Assembly: GCA_958450365.1 (NCBI GenBank)
Contig: CAUEEP010000923.1
Location: forward strand, 575,501-639,500
Length of the DNA stretch: 64,000 nt
Direction: 5' to 3'
Source: Mesorhabditis belari
Lineage: Eukaryota; Nematoda; Chromadorea; Rhabditida; Rhabditidae
Under the pieces are notes generated by a model. That model saw only the letters and a list, made by a program, of their open reading frames with translations. It was not told the origin of the DNA and searched no databases. The first letter of the stretch is position 1; each line of letters begins with the position of its first letter. Shown in pieces: positions 25,601 to 35,227 of this stretch. Position numbers and translations under genes: made by a program.

Positions 25601-28145
25601 CATCCTCTACATAGCCACACATCTCTGAAACTTGAGCTTATAAAACTCTTTGGAGTGACAGCAAACCTTGAAGGCTTTTCGATGGATGCATACAGTGATG
25701 ATCGATCGGCATCTTCGGGTGAAGGTCTTGGAATTTCGTGTTTTGATCCTGTTCGTTTATAGATAGTTATTGATTTTTAAAGATTACTTCTGACAAAGAG
25801 ACGATTGTTTTTGGGACAGCTTTTTGCTTCAACGAAGTCTCTCCGTCGAGATTCGACGTCTCAATGAAGCAAGTTCCCTAAAGAATTCATTTCTGTCTGT
25901 AATTGATTGAGTAAACGATTGAGTAAACGATTTTATAGCCCCACTTTGGCCCCGAGCAGATTTTTTTGTGGCAGATTTAAGCTATTGGCCACGAATTGGT
26001 TTTGAGCTTAGCCCAGAAAATCGGGCTTATGAACAACTCTGATAAGTTGATGTTATCAGAGCTGATAAGTTGATGTTATTAGAGCTGATAAGTTGATGTT
26101 ATCAGAGCTCGACTCTGATCGTTTTCGGCTTTGAATGTGACACTAGGGCATTTGTTAAGGCTTTTTTTTGTGTATTTTGACAGTCATCTTTGCATTTTAA
26201 AATCAAACCGAAGCATCTGAAGATCTTAACAAAAGGATGTCCGCTGGGAAAAGTTCATTGTTCGAGATGTGGACATAGTCGCCGACGAGGATGTGCTGCC
26301 ATTGCATTCGGCGGAATTGCAGATGCACACTGGAATCTTGCACTAATCAACAAACAATGGGTTAGCAACAATTTTTGAAGCTTGGATTTAAACTCACTGA
26401 TCCCAAACTAAACACGTGGATTCGTTAATCTTTTTGTCCATTCGATATCGTCGTAAATCTTCGAAAATATCCTAAACTCGATATTTTCGCTGTTTGGATA
26501 ATTTAGATAATTGAATTATCTAATCTAATTCGAAAAAAAATCCCACCTTGATCGCTGTGGCTATCAAAATACAAGCTACTGGGATGATACCAAGAAAGCG
26601 GTTGAATGCTGCGAATTCGGGGAACAAGTTTAGAACTGAAATTGAATGGTTTGAATGGTTGGAATTTGATTGAATTGAATTGAAGAATTGTTTTTCTTTT
26701 TTACCAATGATAATGACGAAGAACCAATTCGCCCATCGATGAAACTGTTCCCAGAGGTTTTTGAAGGGGAAAGTTAGCAGGGTGTACTTGGTGGTCGAGA
26801 TTCGATTGTTCTTGTACTTCTTGTAGTTCGGTGTGCAATAGCGCTCGGCTTGGTGAATGGCGTTTGGTTGAACATGTCGGAAACTGGAAATAGAAAGGTT
26901 TACTGTAGTTCTCGAGATTCAGTGATTGATTTACTATAGAATTTTTTCTCTAGACTTGAAATGCTTTAAATCCATATCCATTGCTCAAGCGGTTTTCAAG
27001 AATCAGTTTAGATCGATTATAAATGAAAAATGGATTGAATACTTTGAAGAAGCTATACTGTAGCTGTAGCTGTAGCTGGTTACTCTAGCTGTAGTTGGTT
27101 ACTGTAGCTGTAGCTGGTTACTCTAGCTGTAGCTGGTTACTCTAGCTGTAGCTGGTTACTCTAGCTGTAGTTGGTTACTGTAGCTGTAGCTGGTTACTCT
27201 AGCTGTAGCTGGTTACTCTAGCTGTAGCTGGTTACTCTAGCTGTAGCTGGTTACTCTAGCTGTAGCTGGTTACTCTAGCTGTAGCTGGTTACTCTAGCTG
27301 TAGTTGGTTACTGTAGCCTTTTCCTTACGGTTTAAACGAATCTTCTCTTAGCCTTGCAACGAGAATAGCTAAATGAATAACTGGATAGACTGGATAGACC
27401 TTGTTCTAACCATTAACTTAATTTTTGAATACTTTTTTACATATTTATGCAGTAAAGCCACTAATATAGTATATTTAAGCTATTTTCTTATTATATTTAT
27501 AATAAGCTACTATATTTAGAACTCAGAAGATTCGTTTAAACCGTAAAGAAAAGGCTACAGTAACCAACTGCAGCTATAGTAACCAACTGCAGCTACAGTA
27601 ACCAACTGCAGCTACAGTAACCAGCTACAGCTACAGGAACCAGCTACAGCTACAGTAACCAGCTACAGCTACAGCAACCAGCTACAGCTACAGTAACCAG
27701 CTACAGCTACAGCAACCAGCTACAGCTACAGTAACCAGCTACAGCTACAGGAACCAGCTACAGCTACAGTAACCAGCTACAGCTACAGTAACCAACTACT
27801 ACTATTATCGCTTGTTCTTCTCTAAAAAAAGTCTATAAATTCTTACATTTCACAGATTTTAGTGATAGATTTATGAATAGATCTCAAAAAATAAAGCTGC
27901 CCATTTTTGTTGTAATTTTCTTTTAAAACAAACTCTTCAATAGGCGCTTGTTCTCGTTGAAAGACTTGCAACGGGTTCAACTGGGTTAGCGTTTGTGTTA
28001 CCGGTGGTCGGCCTGAAAAAAAAATGGATAAATACATGTGTTTTCTTTTCAAAATCAAAAACTAACACAATAATCTTCTTATTTTTTTCTTTCTTTATTT
28101 ACCTGGCACCCAAAGGGATGAGTTTTTGTGGTGATGAGAGAGCAT
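13640..28145 (-). CDS. P4-type ATPase (class 5 / ATP10-like lipid flippase)
   Basis: Membrane P4-ATPase predicted to flip phospholipids to the cytosolic leaflet, normally with a CDC50/TMEM30 partner. More than 25 exons rebuild a full-length enzyme of about 1,150-1,200 residues. In order: N-terminus (exon 28145-28103, then 28012), [13 protein letters not shown] and [13 protein letters not shown] (about 26700-26890), PADILLL (26240), A-domain LDGETS (25837-25851), [19 protein letters not shown] (25060-25135), [14 protein letters not shown] (23700-23750), phosphorylation motif DKTGT (23535-23549), [13 protein letters not shown] (21370-21410), [13 protein letters not shown] (about 19020), [11 protein letters not shown] (18500), [20 protein letters not shown] (16500-16540), [33 protein letters not shown] (15725-15790), then the C-terminal membrane segments down to LIPR and a short cytosolic tail. 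Class 5 is favoured by [10 protein letters not shown] and the [15 protein letters not shown] stretch. All catalytic residues are intact. Confidence 0.9.
15039..15357. mobile_element. Palindromic MITE in a flippase intron
   Basis: Left arm CGTGTTTTTCTCAGCACCAA and the following ATTCCTTTTTGACTATTTTAC are inverted at 15300-15350. Next to the centre, ATCATTCGATGC and TGATACCAAAATCAACTC are likewise inverted. Nearly the whole 320 bp is one palindrome with a short centre near 15200 (CCCCGCCCATTATGGG). Non-coding. Confidence 0.8.
15870..16058. repeat. Minisatellite, about 25-bp unit (GAAGCTATAGCTAYGGGC)
   Basis: About eight imperfect copies of TTGAAGCTATAGCTACGGGC with variable ends, directly before the exon that encodes [13 protein letters not shown] of the flippase. 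Intronic. Confidence 0.85.
16722..17164. mobile_element. Palindromic element in a flippase intron
   Basis: GATAGATAGATATAATCTCA, TACAAACCTCTTACTATACC and CTTGTAACGAAAATCA at the left are inverted at 17085-17164. Unlike most palindromes here, the central 250 bp (16850-17080) are not paired. Confidence 0.75.
17437..17540. repeat. (TCTTTA)n / TTATCTTTCTC pyrimidine repeat
   Basis: About 100 bp of TTTATCTTTATC and TTTCTCTTTATC variants inside a flippase intron; purely pyrimidine plus A on the plus strand. Confidence 0.7.
19325..20043. repeat. 12-bp minisatellite (CTAAATAGTAAT), split by a mariner element
   Basis: Copies of CTAAATAGTAAT run from 19325 to 19465 and resume at 19990-20043. Between them lies the TA-flanked mariner-type element at 19466-19989. 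The array is AT-rich and full of TA dinucleotides. Confidence 0.85.
19466..19989. mobile_element. Non-autonomous mariner-type element
   Basis: 524 bp with terminal inverted repeats starting TTAGGTTGATGCATAAGTC, a typical mariner-like TTAGGTTG end, flanked on both sides by TA, the expected Tc1/mariner target duplication. The interior has no transposase motif I can recognise; its longest frame (60 residues) looks like chance. Inserted in a tandem array within a flippase intron. Confidence 0.85.
20446..20636. repeat. 13-bp near-perfect minisatellite (GCAGCAGACTTTC)
   Basis: About 14 back-to-back copies of CAGCAGACTTTCG with no change visible except at the ends. The unit is not a multiple of 3, so it reads open in one minus frame only as a 13-residue cycle. 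Intronic. Followed directly by tRNA-like halves in inverted orientation. Confidence 0.92.
20643..20766 (-). tRNA. tRNA-like sequence (Arg-like) with inverted copy of its 3' part
   Basis: On the minus strand 20766-20697 has a D-arm (GGCTTAGTGGATAAG), a loop reading CTCCGAC (anticodon CCG if real) and a T-loop region (AGAGTTCGGTCCC). Stem pairing in the anticodon and T arms is poor, so this is a pseudogene or SINE head. The 3' part occurs again in opposite orientation at 20643-20680 (AACCAGGGTTCGGTTC, TTGATGCAGC), giving an inverted pair about 20 bp apart. Confidence 0.5.
21436..21941. mobile_element. Palindromic MITE (GGACAAATGCGACC...TTGCGCACC type)
   Basis: Ends are inverted copies (GGAATGGAACAAATGCGATC at left, the complement of GTGGGACAAATGCTACC at right), then TTTTTGCGCACCCGGACAT and TTAGCGCACCTTTTTT. 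Inner arms AACTTTTGGAATAGAAATTGG are also inverted around a centre near 21690. Intronic in the flippase gene. Confidence 0.82.
22820..23500. repeat. Minisatellite (CTCTAAAGCTTATCTCTAA) split by an element
   Basis: Units of about 19 bp run at 22825-22906 and resume at 23386-23490 (later as CTAAAGAT). The array is interrupted by the inverted-repeat element at 22907-23385. Confidence 0.8.
22907..23385. mobile_element. MITE with ATCGGGGGAGC-repeat inverted ends
   Basis: About 68-bp terminal inverted repeats begin GGTWCTTTTCCAATATCGGG. Each end contains several copies of ATCGGGGGAGC spaced by short variable sequence. A possible 3-bp target duplication TCT flanks it. The unpaired interior (23000-23280) has a minus-strand frame ([18 protein letters not shown] ... 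[16 protein letters not shown]) that is not part of the flippase, because the exons on either side (ENIMIFRR and CAFDN) are adjacent in the protein. Confidence 0.78.
23941..24408. mobile_element. TA-flanked MITE (CCGTATTTTCTCTAATAGTA ends) with internal direct repeat
   Basis: Terminal inverted repeats CCGTATTTTCTCTAATAGTA followed by GTGCACC, flanked by TA. Inside are two direct copies of a segment of about 145 bp (23978-24120 and 24232-24375: CCTAAATTCCTCGAAATCTC, CTATCGATGTGGGGTCGG). Intronic in the flippase gene. Confidence 0.82.
25260..25332 (-). tRNA. tRNA-like sequence (Thr-like, GGT)
   Basis: Reads D-arm GTTTAGTTCATTGGTAGAAC, loop CCGGTAA and T-arm GCGGGTTCGAGTCCC on the minus strand. 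Only about four of seven acceptor pairs form, so probably a pseudogene. Same lineage as the sequence at 61161, sharing ATTGGTAGA, CGTTCG and CCGGTAA. In a flippase intron. Confidence 0.55.
27052..27805. repeat. Inverted pair of tandem arrays (TAGCTGTAGCTGGTTACTC / complement)
   Basis: Left array 27055-27320: about 14 copies of GTAGCTGGTTACTCTAGCT. Right array 27548-27805: about 13 copies of the reverse complement (AGTAACCAGCTACAGCTAC). Between them an inverted stretch (CTGTAGCCTTTTCCTTACGG and its complement) closes the stem, leaving a centre of about 150 bp. All in the flippase intron after exon 2. Confidence 0.88.
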
Positions 28146-28364
28146 CCCATTTGATGGGTGAAATGAGAAAGGAATGGCCAATCTAGAAAATCTGAGGCCT
28201 CTCACCCCAACGCAACTTTCTCTAAAAGCCTCTAAAATAATCATTTAAACAAAAAAAATCTATTAAACATACCAAAAGCTTAAAAAAAGATTCATAATTC
28301 AATTCAAAAACGGAGGAAAAAGATCTGTTAAACAGGGTTAAAACAACTTTAAAACAAAGCCATT

Positions 28365-28560
28365 TTGGGACATTTGATCCCCGCCCCTTTTGCCATTGAC
28401 AATCAAACTTTAAGCTCAAATATCTTAGTATTTGGCTGTTCAATTGAAGTATTTTTTCTACCAATCGATAGAGAAAGACTTGACGCATCTAATGATACCA
28501 AGAATATTTCAATTGAACAGCTTAACACCAAGAAATTTGAGCTCAAAGTTGGATATGATC
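28365..28560. repeat. Short inverted-repeat element (GAGCTCAAAGTTGG family)
   Basis: Arms AACTTTAAGCTCAAATATCT and its inverse (TTTGAGCTCAAAGTTGG), with an inner CAATTGAAGTATTTTT arm and a shared core GAGAAAGACTTGACGCATCT. Same family as three tandem copies at 46815-47475. Sits just upstream of the flippase start. Confidence 0.7.
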
Positions 28561-29640
28561 TTGCTTCATTCCAAGCCTAATTTACAAAAAGTATTCGATC
28601 TAGAGTTGTAGGACAAGTTCAGTTCAAGTTATTCAACTTACCTGCTTTTCTAAGTCAAGTCTGGTCATTGCCAAACTTTATTGCAGCTTTGGTCAACAAA
28701 AAGTACAAGAGTGGCTAACAGATCCTAATTAAAGATAGGATCACTTAGGCATGAAGCTCAGCTCTTCCAAGCCTCTAGGTCAGCTCTTCCAAGCCTTTTG
28801 AGAATCGTCGAATTGTTTGTCGAGATTTTTAAGCAAATAAATTCTACAAAGCGAAAGAGAATTCAATGAATAACTTTTCATTCGAGTTATTCAAACCGTA
28901 CACAAATATCTAACAGTTTTTTCACCCCAAGCTTCGTAGAGATATTTCAATTTTACTGAAATATTGCAATAGAAGCTTATTGAAAAAAGAAAATATTTCA
29001 TATACATTCTTTAGCAAAATTTATTCTAATAGAAAGCCAAGAAGAAAGTTTTTGCGTTAAGAACTTGAAGCTCAAAAGTTTCTAGGTGATAAAGGTCAAT
29101 TTAGCCTCAATGAAAGCTAGTAAAAGAAAATTTGAATAGAATTTCTTAGATAAAGTTTATCTGAATAGAAATTCGTTGAAAACTTGAACTCAAGAATTTC
29201 CAGATGATAACGTGCAAGTGCTAGTTCGTTTTTTCGTGGTTGTTCGAAAAGATGGCGTCTCAACCAACAGATGAATCAATTTCGATCAAATATAGTTGGA
29301 AAAGGGGAAAGTTCAAAAGGTGGATGAATTCAGAAAAGAAGAAAAAGAAGGAGAAGAAGGAGAAGAAGAAGAAGAAGAAGAAAAAGAAGAAAAGAGGGTA
29401 GTCTCGGCCCAAGTTTAGTGATTCAGAAAAGATAAGGAAAGGGATGGTTCAATAGGGGAAAGGGGGGAATTTTTGAGAGGAGAGTTCATGGAAACTTTCT
29501 CTTTTCCCCAGTTTTCCCATCACTTTTCAGATAGGGGGTTCGGATTAAGCAAACAATGCTGGCAAAAGAGATCTTTTTTGGATCGATTTGTGATTTGATT
29601 TGAGGAGAGAGTGCAAAGATTGAATGGATGCAGATACATG
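28561..29640. other. Upstream flank of the flippase gene
   Basis: AT-rich DNA with a GAAGAAGAAG purine run near 29335-29395. I see no gene. May hold promoter sequence for the flippase gene. Confidence 0.35.
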
Positions 29641-29671
29641 TAGTCATTTTAAAAGGCCAGACTTGGTACCG

Positions 29672-29741
29672 GGATGGCCGACTGGCTATGAGCCCGGTCT
29701 CTTAGTCGGGAGGTCAAGGGTTCAATCCCGCCTGCTAGTCT
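29672..29741 (+). tRNA. tRNA-like sequence (Lys-like, CTT)
   Basis: D-arm GGCCGACTGGCTATGAGCC, loop CTCTTAG (anticodon CTT, U33 present) and T-arm AAGGGTTCAATCCCG. Anticodon stem imperfect. Closely related to the sequence at 44597-44668. Pseudogene or SINE head. Confidence 0.5.
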
Positions 29742-30125
29742 TTTGGTTCTTTTTATCCCAGAAAACTTCTTCTTTTGGACTCCGCCTCTAGTTTGGAATT
29801 CAAGTACTTTCGGAGCACACTTTGCTGTTCCAAAAAGCCGAAACCATAGTCTTTGGGCTGGATTTGAGATGATCAAATTGGCTTATTCATGTCATAGCTT
29901 GGATCTAGCTTTCAGACAGAATCAAGCCAGACTCGAGATCTTAGCTTGACTTCAGCCGTGCTCTAGCTTTACCTTATCTTGCCTACCAAGTTTAAAAAAC
30001 TTTTGAGCTCTGCCTGTGCAAGTTTTGAGTAGTGAATTGTCATTGTACAAAAAAAAAGAAATACCGTTTTATCTCAAAAAACAAATACAAAAGACTGTAT
30101 ATTTTTGAGGTTTGACTACCATTTT

Positions 30126-30252
30126 GATAAGCAATCACAGCAATCACTACAGCAATCACCACAGCAATCTCTACAGCAATCACTACAGCAATCTCTACAG
30201 CAATCTCTACAGCAATCTCTACAGCAATCTCTACAGCAATCACAGCAATCAC
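30126..30252. repeat. 12-bp minisatellite (AGCAATCTCTAC / AGCAATCACTAC)
   Basis: About ten copies; gives cyclic open frames on the minus strand that are not genes. Confidence 0.85.
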
Positions 30253-30550
30253 TTTTAGGTCTTTTATTACGAAAAGAATGATCGGAAAATCGTTTCAAAA
30301 CTCTTCATTTAAAGTTCATAAGTTGAAAGATATGCAAAAAGTTTCATTTTTGAGCTTTTGATAACCATTTTTTTAAAGAATAAATGCATTGAATCGTTTT
30401 GAATTTCTCAATTAGATTTCATTTCATAAAAATAGACCAATGATCATTAAATTCGAGTTGATCATGGATCAATTCATGAACTAAAGAAGAAAAGTAATTT
30501 GATCGAAAAAAGAAGCACTCGAATTGAGTAAATAAAAAGAAAGAGGGCAA

Positions 30551-30552
30551 TA

Positions 30553-30612
<60 letters not shown>

Positions 30613-30686
30613 ACCAACGAAAGAAAGAAAGAAAGCAAGCATGCAAGCAAGCAAGAAAGAAAGAAAGCAAGCAAGCAAGCAAGGAA
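30551..30686. repeat. (AAAG)n / (AAGC)n microsatellite
   Basis: Pure AAAG repeats to 30614, then mixtures with AAGC to 30682. Creates long phenylalanine/leucine/serine frames on the minus strand. Confidence 0.95.
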
Positions 30687-30825
30687 AAAAAAACAGTAAA
30701 TAAATGATTGTAAATTCAGTAATATTTGCTTGAAATCAGTCAAAATCGATAGATTTTTTTGGGTAAATTTTCGGTTAAAGATAAGACTTTTGAAAGTAAA
30801 AAGTTTCGAAAAGCGCAAAAACAAT

Positions 30826-31490
30826 GACGCACAACGAGTACGTAGTTTGAAAAAAACCATTTGTCTTCAAATCAAAAATCTAAGCACTAACAATTCTTAA
30901 ATGATGTCCAACTAAGAGAAAAAATGCAAAAAGAATCAATTTCGACTTGTCAATTTTTTGTTGATAGGTCGAGAAATTTTGTCTTTTGACCTAATCAATT
31001 CTCTTACGATATCCCAGTTGCAATTATTCAAATTCCACTTTCCTGGGCCAATTTTTTTGCGTAGATTCCAAAAAACACACTTTCAGCACGATTTGACGAC
31101 GGTATCGCGATGAAAAGTGACTTTGAAAATTTCTAGGTTTCAACTTTGGTGTTCAGAAGGGCAAAAACCCGAATAAAATAGAAAACATAGAAAAACTACT
31201 ACCATCGTGTAGAGCTCAACCTGAGCTTTCAGAATACATAACACTATCAATGGGTTCTGTCGAGTACTTCTGTAGATATGGCGTATCGAAGTTGATGAAC
31301 TACATGGCCAGCACCGTTGATGTTTTGATTAGGTCAAAAGACAAAATTTCTCGACCAAAACCAAACAAAAAATTGACAAGTCGAAATTGATTCTTTTTGC
31401 ATTTTTTCTCTTAGTTGGACATCATTTAAGAATTGTTAGTGCTTAGATTTTTTGATTTGAAGACAAAAATTTGTGTACTCGTTGTGTGAC
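30826..31490. mobile_element. Long palindromic element, about 665 bp
   Basis: Left arm (ACGCACAACGAGTAC, CAAATCAAAAATCTAAGCAC, GATGTCCAACTAAGAGAAAA, TTTTGTCTTTTGACCTAATC) is inverted at 31325-31490 over more than 150 bp with few mismatches. The centre of about 300 bp (31020-31320) is unpaired and shows no gene. Confidence 0.82.
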
Positions 31491-31959
31491 GCGTTTTTTG
31501 GAGGCGATTCCGGAAATGATTGTATATTAGAAAAAGAGCTCAGAATAATATGATTATTGAAAAAATATTGAAGAATATTGAAAAATCATTGAAATTAACT
31601 CCACTAGAAAGGGTGCGTTTCGAAAATTTTGACCAAAAAGTATCCCAAAGAGTTGACGAAGAAGTCGACGACTTTGAGCCAAAATTAACCATTTTTTTTT
31701 GGTGTTTCTTCATTTTTCTCCTTTCATTTGTTGATACTACAAGAGAAATGAAAGCTTCAGTGCACTAGAAAGGCTATGTTCACAACATTTTGAGCACAAA
31801 GTACAAAAGAGTTTGTGAGTCGTTTTTTTTTTAGTTAAAATTCTGTAACACAAAGTAGCTCTCTAGTGCCCTGAAGCTCTTCATTTTTCATTGCTACAAG
31901 AAAAAACAAAGAATTCAATGCACTAGAAAAGGTTTTTTTTACAAATTTCAATCAAAAAG

Positions 31960-32366
31960 CGGGGGTGGGACAAATGCTACCTTTTTTTGCGCACCTGGAC
32001 ATTTGCGCAACTTTTTTTTTTGCTGGAAAAGGCCTTAGGAAAGGTCGTAGAGCTTCAAAAACGTTTTCGTAGAAGGGAATCGTATGCGTAGATTCAGAAT
32101 TTTGACAAATCAGACCTCGCTGACACGTCAAATTTGGGCTAAAAGGCAAAAACTGCGGAAAAGCGTTAAGTTGCGTAGTTTTTGCCTTTTAGCTCAAATT
32201 TAACGTGTCAGCGAGGTCTGATTTGCTTTGATTTGTCGAAATTCGGAATCTACGCATACGATTCCCTAGTATGGTAACATTTTCGAAGCTCTACGACCTT
32301 TCCTAAGGCCTTTTCCAACAAAAAAAAAAGGTGCGCAAAAAAAAGGTCGCATTTGTCCCACCCCCC
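31960..32366. mobile_element. Palindromic MITE (GTGGGACAAATGCTACC type)
   Basis: Ends GGGGGTGGGACAAATGCTAC and complement, then TTTTTTTGCGCACC. Inner arms AAAAGGCCTTAGGAAAGGTC, GTAGAGCTTC and CAGACCTCGCTGACACGT are inverted around about 32165. ATTTCAATCAAAAAGC lies at the left edge and again 30 bp after the right end. Confidence 0.85.
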
Positions 32367-32969
32367 GGAGACCTCAACTGACTCAAAACAAAGCTTAATT
32401 TCAATCAAAAAGCACATCAAAAATTTAAACATTACATATTTGCAAATAAAAATAAATCAATTTTCATTTTTTTTTTTTTGTAAATTTTGAGAACTTGAAG
32501 AATTTGTGGAAATTTTTGGAAATTTCTGGAAAACCTGTTTTCAAAATTGAGAAATTTTACGTTCCGCTTGTTTCGATCGTTTTTGAAAGTTTTAAAGACA
32601 AGAAAAAGATTAAAGAAACTCTATATAAAATTCATAAAACAAAGACAAAAAACAAAATTTTTTGAAAAGATTTCATCAAAAAAAATTTTCTTTACTTTTG
32701 CCTTTAATATCGACTATCAAATCAAAGAAATACGAAAAATGAGGGAAAACGAATCGTTTGATGACACATTTGACGAAAGAAAATGCAAAAAATTCGCTCG
32801 CTTTCCACAAATATCGTCAAAAAAAAAAAACGACTTTTTTTAGAAGAAGGAATATTGTGCAAGAGCCATTAAAACTTCCTTTTAGAAGCGGAGAGTTCGT
32901 CATAGCTTTGATCTGTGGGTTTTGCAAGAATCTAGAAATAGATATGAAATGAGATGAAGATTTAGCTGA

Positions 32970-33400
32970 GAATTGGAAATAATGAAAAAGAAAGAAGGAT
33001 GACTGCTCCCCGGAATTGAACTAGGATCGCTCGAGTGGCTAGATGAGTCTTTTAACCACTGAACCAAAGGCTGCGCCAGTAAAGCGCCTTAGAAAAGAGA
33101 GCCAAACTCCACGCTTACTAAAGAATGCGAAAAAGTGAAAAAGAAAGAAATGTGACTGCTATCGGGATCGAACCAGGATCGCTCGAGTGGTAGACGAGAG
33201 TCTCTTACCCACTGAGCCAAGGCTGCGTTGGGCATCTGCCTTAAAAAAGGCCCAAAGTGTACGCTTCTTAAAAAATGCGAAAAAGAAAAAGAAAGAAATG
33301 TGACTGCTATCGGAATCGAACTAGGATCGCTCGAGTGGTAGACGAGAGTCTCTTACCCACTGAACAAAAGCTGGATTAAACCCTTCCCTCAAAGAAAGGC
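32970..33400 (-). tRNA. Tandem trio of tRNA-like sequences (Gly-like), about 150-bp period
   Basis: Minus-strand tRNA-like cores lie at 33076-33003, 33228-33155 and 33375-33303. Each is followed by the same GAAAGAAATGTGACTGC-type spacer. Cores read GGCTCAGTGGGTAAGAG, loop CTACCAC (anticodon ACC in the two better copies) and CCTGGTTCGATCCCG. The copies have diverged: the 33003 copy has changes in the D-arm and loop, and the 33303 copy has lost part of its 5' end. Confidence 0.6.
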
Positions 33401-33819
33401 GTAAAGTGTAAGCTCTTCAAAAAAATTTGCCCTTTTTTTCCTCACAAAGGCAAAACATGTTTTGTTATTTTTGGGTTTAGGATTGAGCACACCAAATATG
33501 AAATCGAGAATTACTATGGAAACACAAGAGAAAGGACAAAAAAAAGACAATTACAAACAACGAAAAACACATGAAAACCTAGTGAGAAGTGAGATTTTGA
33601 AAGTTTTATGACAAAATTTTATGATAAAGTTATCCATTTATTTCTGGGGAATCAATCAATCAATAAATTTCTCTTAACATATAAGCTTTTAGAGGCTTTT
33701 TCATCGATTTTCGTCCAGAAGTCTCATCAAAAAAAAAAAAATGCTCGCTTCAACGACCTTTTGTTTACTGTTTTCGATTAAACATGTGACACAATGAAAG
33801 ATCAGAATTGAGAACAATT

Positions 33820-34610
33820 TGCATTGGTTTACATTGATTTACATTGGTTTATATTGACTTACATTAATTTACATTGATTTACATTGATTTATATTGACTT
33901 ACATTAATTTACATTCATTTACATTCATTTACATTGATTTACATTGATTTACATTGATTTACATTGATTTACATTGATTTACATGAATTTGCATTGATTT
34001 GCATTGATTTACATTGATTTACATTAATTTACATTAATTTACCTTGACTTACATTAATTTATTGGGTTGGGGACTATGACTCGGCGCCGAAAATCAAAAA
34101 AATGTCTAAAACTTCTATTCGACTTCGTCAAATAATATGCGTTTGATATCAGTAGAATGGTTAACTAATTCTTTACAAAATGACATTTAAAAGAAAATTC
34201 AAACAGCGCCTCCGCTCAAGAAAAAGCCATTTTTTCACAAAAACTACAAACTGTCATCTAGAAAAAACCATTGGTGGGATCTTCCTGCAAATTTGGCAAC
34301 TTAAGTAATGGAATGTGCTCTATCTTTTTTATATAAACACCAAAGAAGGTTTATGTGAAAGAAACTGTTCAAATGATGAGTCGGGCTCTTTGCCATTTTG
34401 ACTAGCTGTGTTTGGGAGTCCATAAACTCCACGAAAGAAAAGCTTTGTGGAATCTCTCAAAAGTCATTTTGTAGAGAAATAGTGGATCCTTTTGATGAAA
34501 CCAAACGTATGTTTAAAGAAGGCTTTATGTGTGCAAAAAGTCCCTTTAAAGTTTGGCGCCGAGTCATAGTCCCCAACCCAATAAAATTAATTTACATTGA
34601 TTTTGCAATT
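33820..34610. repeat. 12-bp minisatellite (TTACATTGATTT), split by a mariner element
   Basis: About 20 copies at 33820-34061, with the last traces at 34584-34610 after the mariner-type element at 34062-34581. Confidence 0.85.
34062..34581. mobile_element. Non-autonomous mariner-type element (TTGGGTTGGGGACTATGACT ends)
   Basis: 520 bp with about 30-bp inverted ends, TTGGGTTGGGGACTATGACT then CGGCGCC, flanked by TA. The TTGGGTTG start is typical of mariner-like ends. No transposase catalytic motif is visible; a 73-residue plus frame at 34398 has no recognised similarity. Confidence 0.82.
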
Positions 34611-35011
34611 AAATATTAGTTGATAGTAATGTAAAAATGAAACAAATGAAATGAAAATAAAACAAATTCAATTTAGACCGAAAGAAAATTGTTTAAAATC
34701 TTCTTTGAATCTTTGAAAAAACGAATCTAATACTAAAAGTGATAAATAAAGAGATCTAGATGAGAATTTGTAGCTTAGAATAATTATAGCACATCGTCGT
34801 ATTAAGATTTAAACATTTAAACACTCCTTTCATATGCAAATTAAAGCTGCAAATATTAATTGGGTAATCACTAAATGGAATCCTCTTATAATTTTTGGCT
34901 TTTTCTTTCTCTTTCTAAAGTTCATTTAAACTTTAAAGATAACAAAATGAACTATAAAAAGAAAAACAAATAAATGTGAAATGCAAAGAGACTACTTAAA
35001 CAAACAAAATG

Positions 35012-35225
35012 CGGGGGTGGAACAAATACGACCTTTTTTTTTGCGCATCCAGCCAAAAGCGCACCTTTTTTTCGCTGCAAAAGGCCGTAGAGCATCAAAA
35101 ATGTTCCCATGTAAGGGAATCGTATGTGTAAATTTTGAATTTCGACAAATCAGACCTCGCTGACACGTGAAATTTGGGTTAAAAGGCAAAAACTACACAA
35201 CTTAACGCTTTTCCGCAGTTTTTGC
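35012..35225. mobile_element. Half copy of the GTGGGACAAATGC palindromic family
   Basis: Starts GCGGGGGTGGAACAAATACG and carries the TTGCGCA, GTAGAGC and CAGACCTCGCTGACACGT blocks of the 31960 element, but the second arm stops after AGTTTTTGCCT, so it is a truncated copy. Confidence 0.72.
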
Positions 35226-35227
35226 CT

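Noticed and set aside
30419..30860. Long hydrophobic F/L/S open frames on the minus strand
   Set aside because: Artefact of the (AAAG)n microsatellite; would look like membrane helices but has no real gene structure.
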